A stretch of 64,000 bases of DNA from Jejuia sp. UBA6058 (GTDB taxonomy: Bacteria; Bacteroidota; Bacteroidia; Flavobacteriales; Flavobacteriaceae), in the NCBI GenBank assembly GCA_002428965.1, contig DIYI01000016.1, positions 145,255 through 209,254 of the forward strand, given 5' to 3'. A model generated the notes under the pieces. It worked only from the letters and a program-made list of their open reading frames with translations. It was not told where the DNA came from and did not search any database. Position 1 is the stretch's first letter; each line of letters opens with the position of its first letter. The position numbers and the translations under genes were made by a program. Below, in pieces: positions 28,125-36,713 of the stretch.

Positions 28125-28201
28125 AGTTGCAAGTAATTAGAGATTAGTATTTAGTACTTAGAAGTCTAACTACTAAAATCTAACAACTAAAGACTAAAAA
28201 G
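28125..28201. repeat. TTAG/CTAA-rich imperfect inverted repeat between fadN and fadA
   Basis: The left half carries several TTAG tetramers (ATTAGAGATTAGTATTTAG) and the right half the complementary CTAA tetramers (CTAACTACTAAAATCTAA), so the 77-base spacer can fold back on itself. It is low-complexity; the role is unknown. Confidence 0.45.
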
Positions 28202-29392
28202 ATGAAACAAGCATATATAGTAAAAGCATATAGAACTGCCGTTGGGAAAGCTCCTAAAGGTGTATTCAGATTTAAAAGAACAGATGAGTTAGCTGCTGAA
28301 ACCATTCAATACATGATGAATGAATTACCTCAGCTTGATAAAAAACGAATCGATGATGTTATTGTTGGTAACGCAATGCCAGAGGGGTCACAAGGGCTAA
28401 ATATGGCGCGTTTAATCTCTTTAATGGGATTAGATATTGTGGACGTTCCGGGGGTAACCGTTAATCGTTTTTGTTCTTCAGGAATTGAAACTATCGGCAT
28501 TGCTACTGCTAAAATTCAGGCAGGTATGGCGGACTGTATTATCGCTGGTGGTGCTGAAAGTATGAGTTCCGTTCCCATGACTGGTTTTAAAACTGAATTG
28601 AATTATGATATTGTAAACGCAGGTCATGAAGAATATTATTGGGGTATGGGAAATACTGCGGAGGCAGTTGCAAATGAATTTAAAGTTTCTCGTGAAGATC
28701 AAGATGAATTTGCCTACAATTCACATATGAAAGCTTTAAAAGCACAAGCTGTAAATAGATTTCAAGATCAAATTGTACCAATTGATGTAGAACAGACTTA
28801 TGTAGATGAAAACGGTAAAAAAGCGACAAAATCGTATACCGTAACTAAAGATGAGGGCCCAAGAAAAGGAACAAATAAGGAAGCTTTGGCAAAATTACGT
28901 CCTGTATTCGCGCAAGGCGGAAGTGTAACAGCAGGCAATTCATCTCAAATGAGTGATGGTGCTGCGTTTGTCATGGTAATGAGTGAAGATATGGTTAAGG
29001 AATTAAACCTAGAACCTATCGCTAGACTAGTTAATTATGCCGCCGCTGGTGTAGAACCTAGAATTATGGGTATTGGTCCTGTAAAAGCCATTCCAAAAGC
29101 TTTAAGTCAAGCTGGGTTAAAACAAAGTGATTTAGAGTTGATTGAATTGAATGAAGCATTTGCATCTCAATCATTAGCTGTAATTAGAGAACTAGGTTTG
29201 AACGCTGATATCGTAAATGTAAATGGTGGAGCAATCGCTTTAGGTCATCCGCTTGGATGTACCGGAGCTAAACTTTCTGTACAGTTGTTTGATGAAATGC
29301 GCAAACGCGATATGACAGGAAAATACGGGGCTGTAACTATGTGCGTAGGAACGGGGCAAGGTGCTTGTGGTATTTTTGAATTTTTAAACTAA
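28202..29392 (+). CDS. fadA: Acetyl-CoA acyltransferase (3-ketoacyl-CoA thiolase)
   Basis: A 396-residue thiolase that cleaves 3-ketoacyl-CoA with CoA in the last step of the beta-oxidation cycle. The nucleophilic Cys is in VNRFCSSGIETI (about residue 90), the His in ALGHPLGCTGAK (near 350), and the second Cys in CVGTGQGACGIFEF at the C-terminus; all three are in their family positions. It is cytosolic, third in the operon, and 16 bases before fadE. Confidence 0.95.
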   Translation: MKQAYIVKAYRTAVGKAPKGVFRFKRTDELAAETIQYMMNELPQLDKKRIDDVIVGNAMPEGSQGLNMARLISLMGLDIVDVPGVTVNRFCSSGIETIGIATAKIQAGMADCIIAGGAESMSSVPMTGFKTELNYDIVNAGHEEYYWGMGNTAEAVANEFKVSREDQDEFAYNSHMKALKAQAVNRFQDQIVPIDVEQTYVDENGKKATKSYTVTKDEGPRKGTNKEALAKLRPVFAQGGSVTAGNSSQMSDGAAFVMVMSEDMVKELNLEPIARLVNYAAAGVEPRIMGIGPVKAIPKALSQAGLKQSDLELIELNEAFASQSLAVIRELGLNADIVNVNGGAIALGHPLGCTGAKLSVQLFDEMRKRDMTGKYGAVTMCVGTGQGACGIFEFLN

Positions 29393-29407
29393 AACATAAA
29401 TAAGGCT

Positions 29408-31216
29408 ATGGAAGCTACTGAAAAAGACATATTAAGAGGTGGTCAATTCTTAGTGAAAGAATCTAACTGTGAAGACATTTTCACACCCGAGGATTTTACT
29501 GAGGAACAACGCATGATGCGTGATACGGTTATCGAGTTTGTAGATCGTGAAATTTGGCCACAAAAAGAACGTTTCGAGAAAAAGGATTATGCGCTGACTG
29601 AAGAAATCATGCGAAAAGCAGGTGAACTCGGTTTACTTGGTATAGCTGTTCCTGCAGAGTATGATGGTTTAGAAATGGGATTTGTTTCCACGATGTTAGT
29701 TTGCGACTATATCTCTGGAGCTACGGGTTCAATTGCCACGGCTTTTGGCGCCCATACAGGTATCGGAACCATGCCAATTACGCTTTACGGCACTGAAGAA
29801 CAAAAGAAGAAATACGTTCCTGCTTTAGCAACAGGTGAAAAATTTGGTGCTTACTGTCTAACAGAACCAGGGGCAGGAAGTGATGCCAATTCAGGAAAGA
29901 CCAAAGCGGTTTTATCAGAAGATGGAACACATTACAAAATCTCTGGTCAAAAAATGTGGATTTCTAACGCTGGTTTTGCCAGTACTTTTATTGTATTTGC
30001 AAGAATTGAAGACGATAAATACATTACTGGATTTATTGTAGAATACGATCCAGAAAATCCAAATGGTATTACTTTGGGTGATGAAGAGCATAAATTAGGA
30101 ATTCACGCTTCTTCAACAAGGCAAGTATTCTTCAATGATACTGTTGTTCCTGTTGAAAATATGCTTTCAGAGCGTGGGGGTGGTTTTAAAATCGCCATGA
30201 ATGCTTTAAATGTTGGTCGTATAAAATTGGCTGCTGCATGTTTAGATGCGCAAAGACGTGTGATTACGGAAGCGGTAAAATATGCCAATGAACGTGTTCA
30301 ATTTAAAACACCTATTTCTAGTTTTGGAGCTATTCGTCAAAAGATTGCTGAAATGGCCACCAATTGTTGGGTTGGAGAAGCTGGCTCCTACAGAGCTGCT
30401 AAAGATATAGAAGACCGCATAAATATGAGGATAGCTTCTGGGAATTCTCATCAAGAAGCAGAGTTAAAGGGCGTTGAAGAATATGCTATTGAATGTTCTA
30501 TTCTAAAAGTAGCAGTTTCGGAATTCGCTCAAAACTGCACAGATGAAGGTATCCAAATTTTTGGTGGTATGGGCTTTTCAGCTGATACGCCTATGGAAGC
30601 TGCTTGGAGAGATGCTCGTATCTCTCGAATTTATGAAGGTACTAATGAAATCAACAGAATGTTGAGTATTGGTATGTTGATTAAGAAAGCCATGAAAGGT
30701 CATGTAAATGTTTTAGAGCCTGCAATGGCGGTAAAAGAAGAATTAATGGGCATTCCTTCATTTGAAGTTCCAGACTATTCAGAATTGTTTTCAGAAGAAA
30801 AAAATATTGTTAAAAACCTCAAGAAATTGTTCTTAATGGTAGCTGGTGCTGCACTTCAAAAATATGGAGAAAAAATTGAGGAACAACAACAATTAATGTT
30901 GGCGTCTTCTGATATTTTGATTCAGATCTACTTAGCAGAATCCGCAATTTTGCGTGCTGAAAAAATGGCAAAGAAAGAAGGCGAAGACAATGTAAAAGAG
31001 CAAATCGCCATGGCAAAATTAAATTTATTCCATGCGATAGATGTAATAGAAACTGCTGGAAAACATTCCATCATTTCATTCTCTTCCGGAGATGAACAAC
31101 GCATGATGCTTATGGGTTTAAAACGTTACATTAAATACGTAAATATGCCTAATATTATAGCACTAAGACATACTATTGCGGAAAAAGTAATTAAAGAAAA
31201 TAAATATTGTTTTTGA
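29408..31216 (+). CDS. fadE: Acyl-CoA dehydrogenase (FadE-like, long form)
   Basis: A 602-residue flavoprotein that introduces the first double bond into acyl-CoA. The N-terminal part starts with FTEEQRMMRDTVIEFVDREI; the FAD/substrate motifs are CLTEPGAGSDANSGKTKA and KMWISNAGFASTFIVFA; the helical C-domain has QIFGGMGFSADTPMEAAWRDARISRIYEGTNE, with the Glu that is the usual catalytic base in this subfamily. The extra 180 residues after the ACAD core match the longer very-long-chain/FadE type. It closes the operon and is followed by a strong terminator. The electrons would go to ETF, which is not encoded here. Confidence 0.93.
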   Translation: MEATEKDILRGGQFLVKESNCEDIFTPEDFTEEQRMMRDTVIEFVDREIWPQKERFEKKDYALTEEIMRKAGELGLLGIAVPAEYDGLEMGFVSTMLVCDYISGATGSIATAFGAHTGIGTMPITLYGTEEQKKKYVPALATGEKFGAYCLTEPGAGSDANSGKTKAVLSEDGTHYKISGQKMWISNAGFASTFIVFARIEDDKYITGFIVEYDPENPNGITLGDEEHKLGIHASSTRQVFFNDTVVPVENMLSERGGGFKIAMNALNVGRIKLAAACLDAQRRVITEAVKYANERVQFKTPISSFGAIRQKIAEMATNCWVGEAGSYRAAKDIEDRINMRIASGNSHQEAELKGVEEYAIECSILKVAVSEFAQNCTDEGIQIFGGMGFSADTPMEAAWRDARISRIYEGTNEINRMLSIGMLIKKAMKGHVNVLEPAMAVKEELMGIPSFEVPDYSELFSEEKNIVKNLKKLFLMVAGAALQKYGEKIEEQQQLMLASSDILIQIYLAESAILRAEKMAKKEGEDNVKEQIAMAKLNLFHAIDVIETAGKHSIISFSSGDEQRMMLMGLKRYIKYVNMPNIIALRHTIAEKVIKENKYCF

Positions 31217-31256
31217 GTTTAAACTCTAACAATTTTGTGTGACTAATTCAAATGTG

Positions 31257-31294
31257 AAAAGCGCTTCAAATTTAGTTTTGAGGCGTTTTTTTTT
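31257..31294 (+). terminator. Intrinsic terminator of the fad operon
   Basis: AAAAGCGCTTCAAA (31257-31270) pairs with TTTGAGGCGTTTT (31278-31290), including two G-U pairs, and is followed by a nine-T run. Confidence 0.88.
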
Positions 31295-31383
31295 GTTTAT
31301 CTTAGAGTTTGCAAATAAAATCTAATGCTGTCCATTATTTTCAGTTTTAAAACGTCTTACATATAAATTCAAAAGCAATAATC

Positions 31384-31878
31384 ATGAATAAAATTATATT
31401 TAAGACAGCATTATCAGTATTACTTCTAGTTGCAATTGAGAGTTACGCTCAAACTGAAAAAGTTTTAGAACCCAAACTAGAAAATATTGCTTGGATTTCG
31501 GGTAATTGGAAAGGTGAGGCCTTTGGTGGACAAACTGAAGAAAACTGGAGCAAACCTTCTGGCGGCTCCATGATGGCAACTTTTAAGCTAATCAATGATG
31601 GTAAAGTTTCATTCTATGAAATAGAAATTATCAGAGAGATAGAGAATTCTCTAATTCTTCAATTAAAACATTTTAATAATGATTTGAAGGGGTGGGAAAC
31701 TAAAGATGAAACCGTGGATTTTCCTTTAAAACGAATTACCTCAACTAAAGTTGAATTTGAGGGTATGACTTTTGAAAAAGTAAGTGATAATGAAATGAAT
31801 GTTTATGTTGATGTAAAACATAATTATGGAACAGAAACAATTAAATTTAATTACAAAAAATCAAGCACCAAGATTTAA
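31384..31878 (+). CDS. Secreted DUF6265-type protein
   Basis: A 164-residue protein with a signal peptide (ending ESYAQ). The mature part begins with ENIAWISGNWKGEAFGGQTEENWSKPSGGSMMATFKL, the typical opening of DUF6265 proteins (Leu/Ile-x-G-x-W-x-G, then E-x-W-x-x-P-x-GG-x-M), a small predicted beta-barrel. No catalytic residues are known for this family. It precedes the M1 peptidase by 10 bases and is probably co-transcribed with it. The function is not known. Confidence 0.72.
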   Translation: MNKIIFKTALSVLLLVAIESYAQTEKVLEPKLENIAWISGNWKGEAFGGQTEENWSKPSGGSMMATFKLINDGKVSFYEIEIIREIENSLILQLKHFNNDLKGWETKDETVDFPLKRITSTKVEFEGMTFEKVSDNEMNVYVDVKHNYGTETIKFNYKKSSTKI

Positions 31879-31888
31879 ATCACACTAA

Positions 31889-33535
31889 ATGAACAACATA
31901 AAGGCTTTTTTGACTTTTCTAATGATTTTTCATTTAGCAAACACAGATGCACAAGGTCTACTTGAAGAAAAAACAAAATTCACACGACAAGACACTCTAA
32001 GAGGTAGCATAACCCCTGAGCGTCAATGGTGGGATTTAACATATTATCATTTAGATATTAAGGTAGAACCTGATAAGAAATTCATTTCAGGTAAAAACAC
32101 TATTCAATATAAAGTATTAGACTCCAATAACGTGATGCAAATTGATTTGCAGGCACCAATGAGATTGCTAAAAGCAATTCAGAATGATAAAGAGCTCGAA
32201 ATTAAACATGAGGGCAACGCACATTTTATCACTTTAAATGAAAGGCAAAATATTGGAACTACACACTCCATTGAAGTATATTATGAGGGCTATCCGAGAG
32301 AAGCAGTAAGAGCACCTTGGGATGGTGGTATTTCTTGGAAGAAAGATAAAAATGGTAATCACTTTATAGCCTCTTCATGTCAAGGTTTGGGCGCTAGTGT
32401 TTGGTGGCCTTGTAAAGACCATATGTATGATGAAGTGGATAGCATGCAAATAAGCGTTAATGTTCCAGAAAAGCTTACCAATGTTTCCAATGGTAGATTA
32501 CGCTCGGTAGAACAATTGGGCACTACGAAAACATTTCACTGGGTAGTTAAAAATCCAATTAACAATTATGGTGTAAATATTAATATTGGCGATTATGTCA
32601 ATTTTTCAGAAGTTTATAATGGAGAAGCTGGAAAGCTCGATATGGACTATTATGTACTAAGCTACAATCTTGAACTAGCAAAAAAACAGTTTAAACAAGC
32701 ACCAAAAATGATGGAAGCTTTTGAACATTGGTTTGGGCAATATCCATTTTACACTGATAGTTTTAAACTGGTGGAAGTTCCTTATTTAGGCATGGAACAC
32801 CAAAGTTCAGTTACCTACGGCAATAAATATAGATATGGTTATCTTGGAAGTGATTGGTCCGGTACTGGCTGGGGTTTAAAATTTGATTTCATAATTATAC
32901 ACGAAGCTGGTCATGAATGGTTTGCCAATAGTATCACTAACAAAGATATTGCCGATATGTGGATTCACGAGAGTTTCACCTCCTACTCTGAAAATTTATA
33001 TCTAGAGTATTATTATGGTAAAGAGGCAGGAGCCGAATACGTCATTGGAACGCGTAAAAACATTAAGAATGACAAACCTATGATTGGGTACTACAATGTA
33101 AATAAGGAAGGGTCTTCAGATATTTATTTTAAAGGATCTAATGTATTACACACCTTACGCCAATTAGTTGATGATGACGAAAAGTGGCGCCGAGTGCTAA
33201 GAGACTTAAACAGTGAATTTTATCATCAAACTGTTACAACGGCACAAGTTGAAGATTTCATTAGCACGCAATTTGGAAAAGACTTAACTCAGTTTTTCAA
33301 TCAATACTTGCGCACAACAAAAGTTCCTACACTTGAATTTCAAATTAAGAGAAAAAAACTAAAATACAGATATGCAAATATTGTAGATGGTTTTGATATG
33401 CCAATTCAAACTAATATTAATGAAAAAGAAGATTGGTTATTTCCTACTGCCGAATGGCAAACATTGAGAAAAGGTGAGAAAATTAAGTCTTTTGAAGTAG
33501 ATAAAGACTTTTATATTTATTCCAAGCAGCTCTAA
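31889..33535 (+). CDS. Secreted M1-family zinc aminopeptidase
   Basis: A 548-residue metallopeptidase with a signal peptide (ending ANTDAQ). The substrate-binding motif GMEH is at 301-304, the zinc motif HEAGH at 338-342, and the third ligand E361 in WIHESFTSYSE lies 19 residues after the second His, as in M1 enzymes. The N-terminal saddle domain is present; the C-terminal helical domain of larger M1 enzymes is absent. It probably removes N-terminal residues from peptides in the periplasm or outside. It sits between the DUF6265 gene and a YdeI-like gene with only 10- and 2-base gaps. Confidence 0.92.
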   Translation: MNNIKAFLTFLMIFHLANTDAQGLLEEKTKFTRQDTLRGSITPERQWWDLTYYHLDIKVEPDKKFISGKNTIQYKVLDSNNVMQIDLQAPMRLLKAIQNDKELEIKHEGNAHFITLNERQNIGTTHSIEVYYEGYPREAVRAPWDGGISWKKDKNGNHFIASSCQGLGASVWWPCKDHMYDEVDSMQISVNVPEKLTNVSNGRLRSVEQLGTTKTFHWVVKNPINNYGVNINIGDYVNFSEVYNGEAGKLDMDYYVLSYNLELAKKQFKQAPKMMEAFEHWFGQYPFYTDSFKLVEVPYLGMEHQSSVTYGNKYRYGYLGSDWSGTGWGLKFDFIIIHEAGHEWFANSITNKDIADMWIHESFTSYSENLYLEYYYGKEAGAEYVIGTRKNIKNDKPMIGYYNVNKEGSSDIYFKGSNVLHTLRQLVDDDEKWRRVLRDLNSEFYHQTVTTAQVEDFISTQFGKDLTQFFNQYLRTTKVPTLEFQIKRKKLKYRYANIVDGFDMPIQTNINEKEDWLFPTAEWQTLRKGEKIKSFEVDKDFYIYSKQL

Positions 33536-33537
33536 GT

Positions 33538-34113
33538 TTGAAAGATTTACCCGAAATATACTTTGAGCGTGATACAGATTGGTATGATTGGTTGTTACAA
33601 AACCATAATAGTTCTAAAGGTGTTTATCTGATTTTTTACAAGTTGGAAATGAACATTCCAACCATGAGGTGGGAAGAAGCTGTGAAAGTTGCTTTATGCT
33701 TTGGATGGATTGACTCTACGGTGAAAAGTTTAGGTAATGGTAAACGTCGCCAATATTTTTCCCCTAGAAATCCCAAAAGTACATGGAGCGCTTTAAATAA
33801 GAAATATGTAAAAGAATTGGAAGCTAAAGGACTAATTCAAGATTCGGGATATAAAATGATTGATTTAGCCAAAGAGATAGGAACATGGACAGCAATGGAT
33901 GATGTTGAAAATGGCATTATTCCAAAAGATTTACGAGACGCTTTTGACAAAAACGAACGTGCTTTTGAAAACTATCAGGGTTTTGCTAAAGGATATCGTA
34001 AAAGTTATTTATCATGGTTGCACAGCGCGAAACGGATAGAAACTCGTGAAAAGCGAATAACCGCAATTATAGGGTTTTGTGAAGCTAATATTAAAAGTAG
34101 AGATAGTCGGTAA
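33538..34113 (+). CDS. YdeI/OmpD-associated family protein (TTG start)
   Basis: A 191-residue cytosolic protein of the YdeI/OmpD-associated (bacteriocin-protection) family: EIYFERDTDWYDWLLQNH, then WEEAVKVALCFGWIDSTVKSL and QYFSPRNPKSTWSALNKK are hallmark blocks. The start is TTG at 33538, two bases after the peptidase stop; the next in-frame ATG is 38 codons in and would cut the conserved N-terminus. E. coli YdeI has been linked to peptide or polymyxin tolerance, but the biochemical function is unknown. A second, different YdeI-like gene follows 33 bases later. Confidence 0.83.
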   Translation: MKDLPEIYFERDTDWYDWLLQNHNSSKGVYLIFYKLEMNIPTMRWEEAVKVALCFGWIDSTVKSLGNGKRRQYFSPRNPKSTWSALNKKYVKELEAKGLIQDSGYKMIDLAKEIGTWTAMDDVENGIIPKDLRDAFDKNERAFENYQGFAKGYRKSYLSWLHSAKRIETREKRITAIIGFCEANIKSRDSR

Positions 34114-34146
34114 AATACCTAGTTTTGCTAATCTTAAAAGTGAATA

Positions 34147-34638
34147 ATGATTAAAAGTGATATTTTCGAAATTGGTTTGCTAGATCAATTTCACATTTAT
34201 ATTCCTGAAAAAATCATGCAGCCTTTTGTTGCCAGTAAAGTCGACCGACTCTATATTAAAGCATATTATAACAATAAGTCGATAGACTTTTATGCCGCAT
34301 ATGTAAAAGATAAAAATACCGATGATTATCGTATTATGTTTGGTAAACGTTTGCAAAAGGAGTTAGGTGTCTTACAAAACGATTATTTTGAAATTCAGCT
34401 TTTTGAAAATACATCAAAGTATGGCGTTCGAGTACCAGAAGAACTTGAAGAAGTATTTAAGCTTGATTTAGAGGCTTTCAAAGTTTTTGAAGGCTTAACC
34501 GTTGGTAAAAAAAGAAGTATAATTTACGCTATTGCGCGATATAAAAATAGTCAAACAAGAATTGATAAAGCTTTAATTGTTTGCGACAACTTACGAAAAG
34601 GTAATTTGAATCCTTATACAATTCTGAAACCCCAATAA
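34147..34638 (+). CDS. DUF1905/YdeI-type protein
   Basis: A 163-residue protein. Residues about 10-95 form a beta-rich domain of the DUF1905 kind (YIPEKIMQPF, RIMFGKRLQKELGVLQNDYFEIQLFE). The C-terminal 65 residues are helical with the YdeI-type ending FEGLTVGKKRSIIYAIARYKNSQTRIDKA. Combined DUF1905-YdeI proteins are common in Bacteroidota. It is a neighbour of another YdeI-family gene, suggesting a related job. Its stop is one base from the stop of the convergent LytTR gene. The function is unknown. Confidence 0.72.
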   Translation: MIKSDIFEIGLLDQFHIYIPEKIMQPFVASKVDRLYIKAYYNNKSIDFYAAYVKDKNTDDYRIMFGKRLQKELGVLQNDYFEIQLFENTSKYGVRVPEELEEVFKLDLEAFKVFEGLTVGKKRSIIYAIARYKNSQTRIDKALIVCDNLRKGNLNPYTILKPQ

Positions 34639-34639
34639 A

Positions 34640-35365
34640 TCAATACATCAATTTTTTAATGTTGTCCATGTAACCTCTGCTCACTCTAACAACATCTCCG
34701 TTAAGCATGGTTACATCATAACTTTTGGTGTATTTATTTAGTTCTTTCACCTTGTTCAAATTGATAATAGACGAACGGTGTACTCTAATAAAAATGTCAC
34801 CATTCAATTTTTCCTCTAAAGTAGAAATACCATAATTACTTAAATAGGTTTGATCTCCTACAACAATTTTTGAATAGTCTCCATAGGCCTCAATGCGTAT
34901 TACATCTTCCAATCTTATAGTTACCAATTTATTCTGACTTTGCACCAAAATACGTTCTGGATACTTTGCAGTTTCCATCAACAAGCTTTCCGTTAAAGGG
35001 CGCGCGTTATTGTACACCGTATCGCGCAATTTTTCAATTGCTACTTTAAACCTTTGCTTTGTATATGGCTTTAATAGATAATCTATAGCGTGCACTTCAA
35101 ACGCCTTTAAAGCGTACTGGTCATAAGCTGTAGAGAAAATAATTTGTGGTAATTCTTCTAAATGTGTTAAAACATCAAACCCAGTCATCCCAGGCATTTG
35201 TATATCTAAAAACACCAAATCTGGTTTAAACTCATTAATTAATTTTACCGCATCTACGCCATTGTTTGCTTCACCTAAAAGAATTAGATCTTTGTAATCT
35301 TCAAGATATTCTTTAATTAATTGACGTCCAGCAGACTCGTCATCAACGATTATTACCTTCCTCAT
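34640..35365 (-). CDS. LytTR-family response regulator
   Basis: A 241-residue regulator with an N-terminal receiver (acidic pocket VDDE, phospho-acceptor D54 in LVFLDIQMPG, conserved Thr in STAYDQ and Lys in LLKPY) and a C-terminal LytTR DNA-binding domain (VRIEAYGDYSKIVV, then FIRVHRSSIINLNKV). Its ATG overlaps the stop of the histidine-kinase gene (35362-35365), so the two form a translationally coupled two-component pair. The targets are unknown; the divergent outer-membrane receptor gene is a candidate. Confidence 0.93.
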   Translation of the reverse strand: MRKVIIVDDESAGRQLIKEYLEDYKDLILLGEANNGVDAVKLINEFKPDLVFLDIQMPGMTGFDVLTHLEELPQIIFSTAYDQYALKAFEVHAIDYLLKPYTKQRFKVAIEKLRDTVYNNARPLTESLLMETAKYPERILVQSQNKLVTIRLEDVIRIEAYGDYSKIVVGDQTYLSNYGISTLEEKLNGDIFIRVHRSSIINLNKVKELNKYTKSYDVTMLNGDVVRVSRGYMDNIKKLMY

Positions 35366-36438
35366 ATCGAAAAATTAATTTTTAAACCTTGAGGTAAATT
35401 ATCAGACAAACTCAAAGAAGTCTTATACATTTTTTCTAATCTCAACTTAGTGTTAGTCAGCCCAATACCTTTTTTAAACGCATTGGTTTTATCCTTAAGA
35501 CCAACACCCGTATCGGCGATTTCAAATGCTAGCTGTCCGTTTTTCTTTTGAATTGTGATTGTTATTTTTCCACCTTCAACTAGAGAAGATAACCCGTGTT
35601 TTATTGAATTTTCTACCAATGGTTGTAATAACATTGGAGGAATCATTTCATTCATAATAGACTCATCTACATTCACTTCTATATCCAAACGTTCTTGAAA
35701 CCGTTCTTTTTCTAATGCCAAATATTTATTTACAAAATCAATTTCTTCTTTAATGGTTACTTTTTCTACTTGTGAAGCTTTTAATTGATATCTGAACAAA
35801 TCAGATAATTCCGCTATCAAATACCTCGTATGTTCATTTTCCGCAGGTACTGATGCACTTATTGTATTAAAGATATTATATAAAAAATGTGGGTTTAATT
35901 GTGCTTTTAAAGCAGATAACTCACTTTTTAAAGCGGCAGTTCTTAACTCGCCTTCTAAACGGATTTTCTTTTGATTTTCAAGGTAGTAGTTGTAAGAATG
36001 AAAGATACCAAATTGCAAAGTATAGAATAAAGCAGGAATATAAATATCCCATACTCTAGCAACACCTCCCAAATGCCCCCATTCAAAAAAATCGCACACT
36101 AAATAATATAATTGTTGCCAAACAAGAACAAATGCCGGAAGTAAAACAATGTGTAGCAGTACTTTTCTATATGTTTTCCAATGCTTTAATTTTCTAAATA
36201 AAAACCACCAAATAGGGTAAGTTATAATAGCTTTTAAAATATAATCTAGACCGACCGTATTCATAAACTCCATAAAGTCAAAAATGGAAGTTTCTCCATT
36301 GTTCCATTTCCTACTGTTTACAGTAATTGCCACATGATACGCAAAAGACCAAAATAAATAAAAGCCTATAAAGGCTATAATTTCTCCTATTTTAACACCA
36401 ATTACGCGCCTTGAGTAAAATGACTTACTTGATTCCAT
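35362..36438 (-). CDS. LytS/YehU-type sensor histidine kinase
   Basis: A 358-residue membrane kinase. Four to five hydrophobic segments fill residues 12-155, followed by a short coiled coil and the His_kinase box LNPHFLYNIFN (H184). The ATPase domain has PPMLLQPLVENSIKHG (N box) and DTGVGLKDKTNAFKKGIGLTN (G boxes). It would phosphorylate the LytTR regulator encoded next to it. The signal is unknown; there is no extracellular sensor domain, so membrane state or a partner protein is likely sensed. Confidence 0.93.
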   Translation of the reverse strand: MESSKSFYSRRVIGVKIGEIIAFIGFYLFWSFAYHVAITVNSRKWNNGETSIFDFMEFMNTVGLDYILKAIITYPIWWFLFRKLKHWKTYRKVLLHIVLLPAFVLVWQQLYYLVCDFFEWGHLGGVARVWDIYIPALFYTLQFGIFHSYNYYLENQKKIRLEGELRTAALKSELSALKAQLNPHFLYNIFNTISASVPAENEHTRYLIAELSDLFRYQLKASQVEKVTIKEEIDFVNKYLALEKERFQERLDIEVNVDESIMNEMIPPMLLQPLVENSIKHGLSSLVEGGKITITIQKKNGQLAFEIADTGVGLKDKTNAFKKGIGLTNTKLRLEKMYKTSLSLSDNLPQGLKINFSI

Positions 36439-36453
36439 ATTCTAAATTTTCTA

Positions 36454-36461
36454 CAAATTTA
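36454..36461 (-). promoter_or_regulatory. Putative -7 element of the LytS/LytTR operon
   Basis: On the minus strand TAAATTTG matches TAnnTTTG, 15 bases before the kinase ATG, so the 5' leader would be very short. Taken alone it is weak evidence. Confidence 0.35.
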
Positions 36462-36538
36462 AAGTTAGTATATTTTTTTGGCCTTCACTTTCCGACGAGT
36501 TGACCTATATAACGTTAAACGGTCCAAGCCCATTCGTC

Positions 36539-36602
36539 GCTTCAAAAGCCCACTCAGCAGTTCTTACGTGCGAGATAAGCTCATTGTTAAGACTTTTGAA
36601 GC
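36539..36602. repeat. Inverted repeat upstream of the outer-membrane receptor gene
   Basis: GCTTCAAAAG (36539-36548) and CTTTTGAAGC (36593-36602) form a perfect 10-bp inverted repeat around 44 bases. It lies in the divergent region between the LytS operon and the receptor gene and could be a mini-element or a regulatory structure. Confidence 0.45.
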
Positions 36603-36713
36603 ATCAAAATTTATTCACATGAAATGAGCCACAATAACAGAAATTCGAATATCCATCGAAGTGTTTAATGGCGAATTACATCTGACAGATGAAAAACAAT
36701 AAAATTGAAACAG

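Noticed and set aside
28125..28201. CRISPR-like short array
   Set aside because: The tetramer repeats are irregular and there are no unique spacers of constant length.
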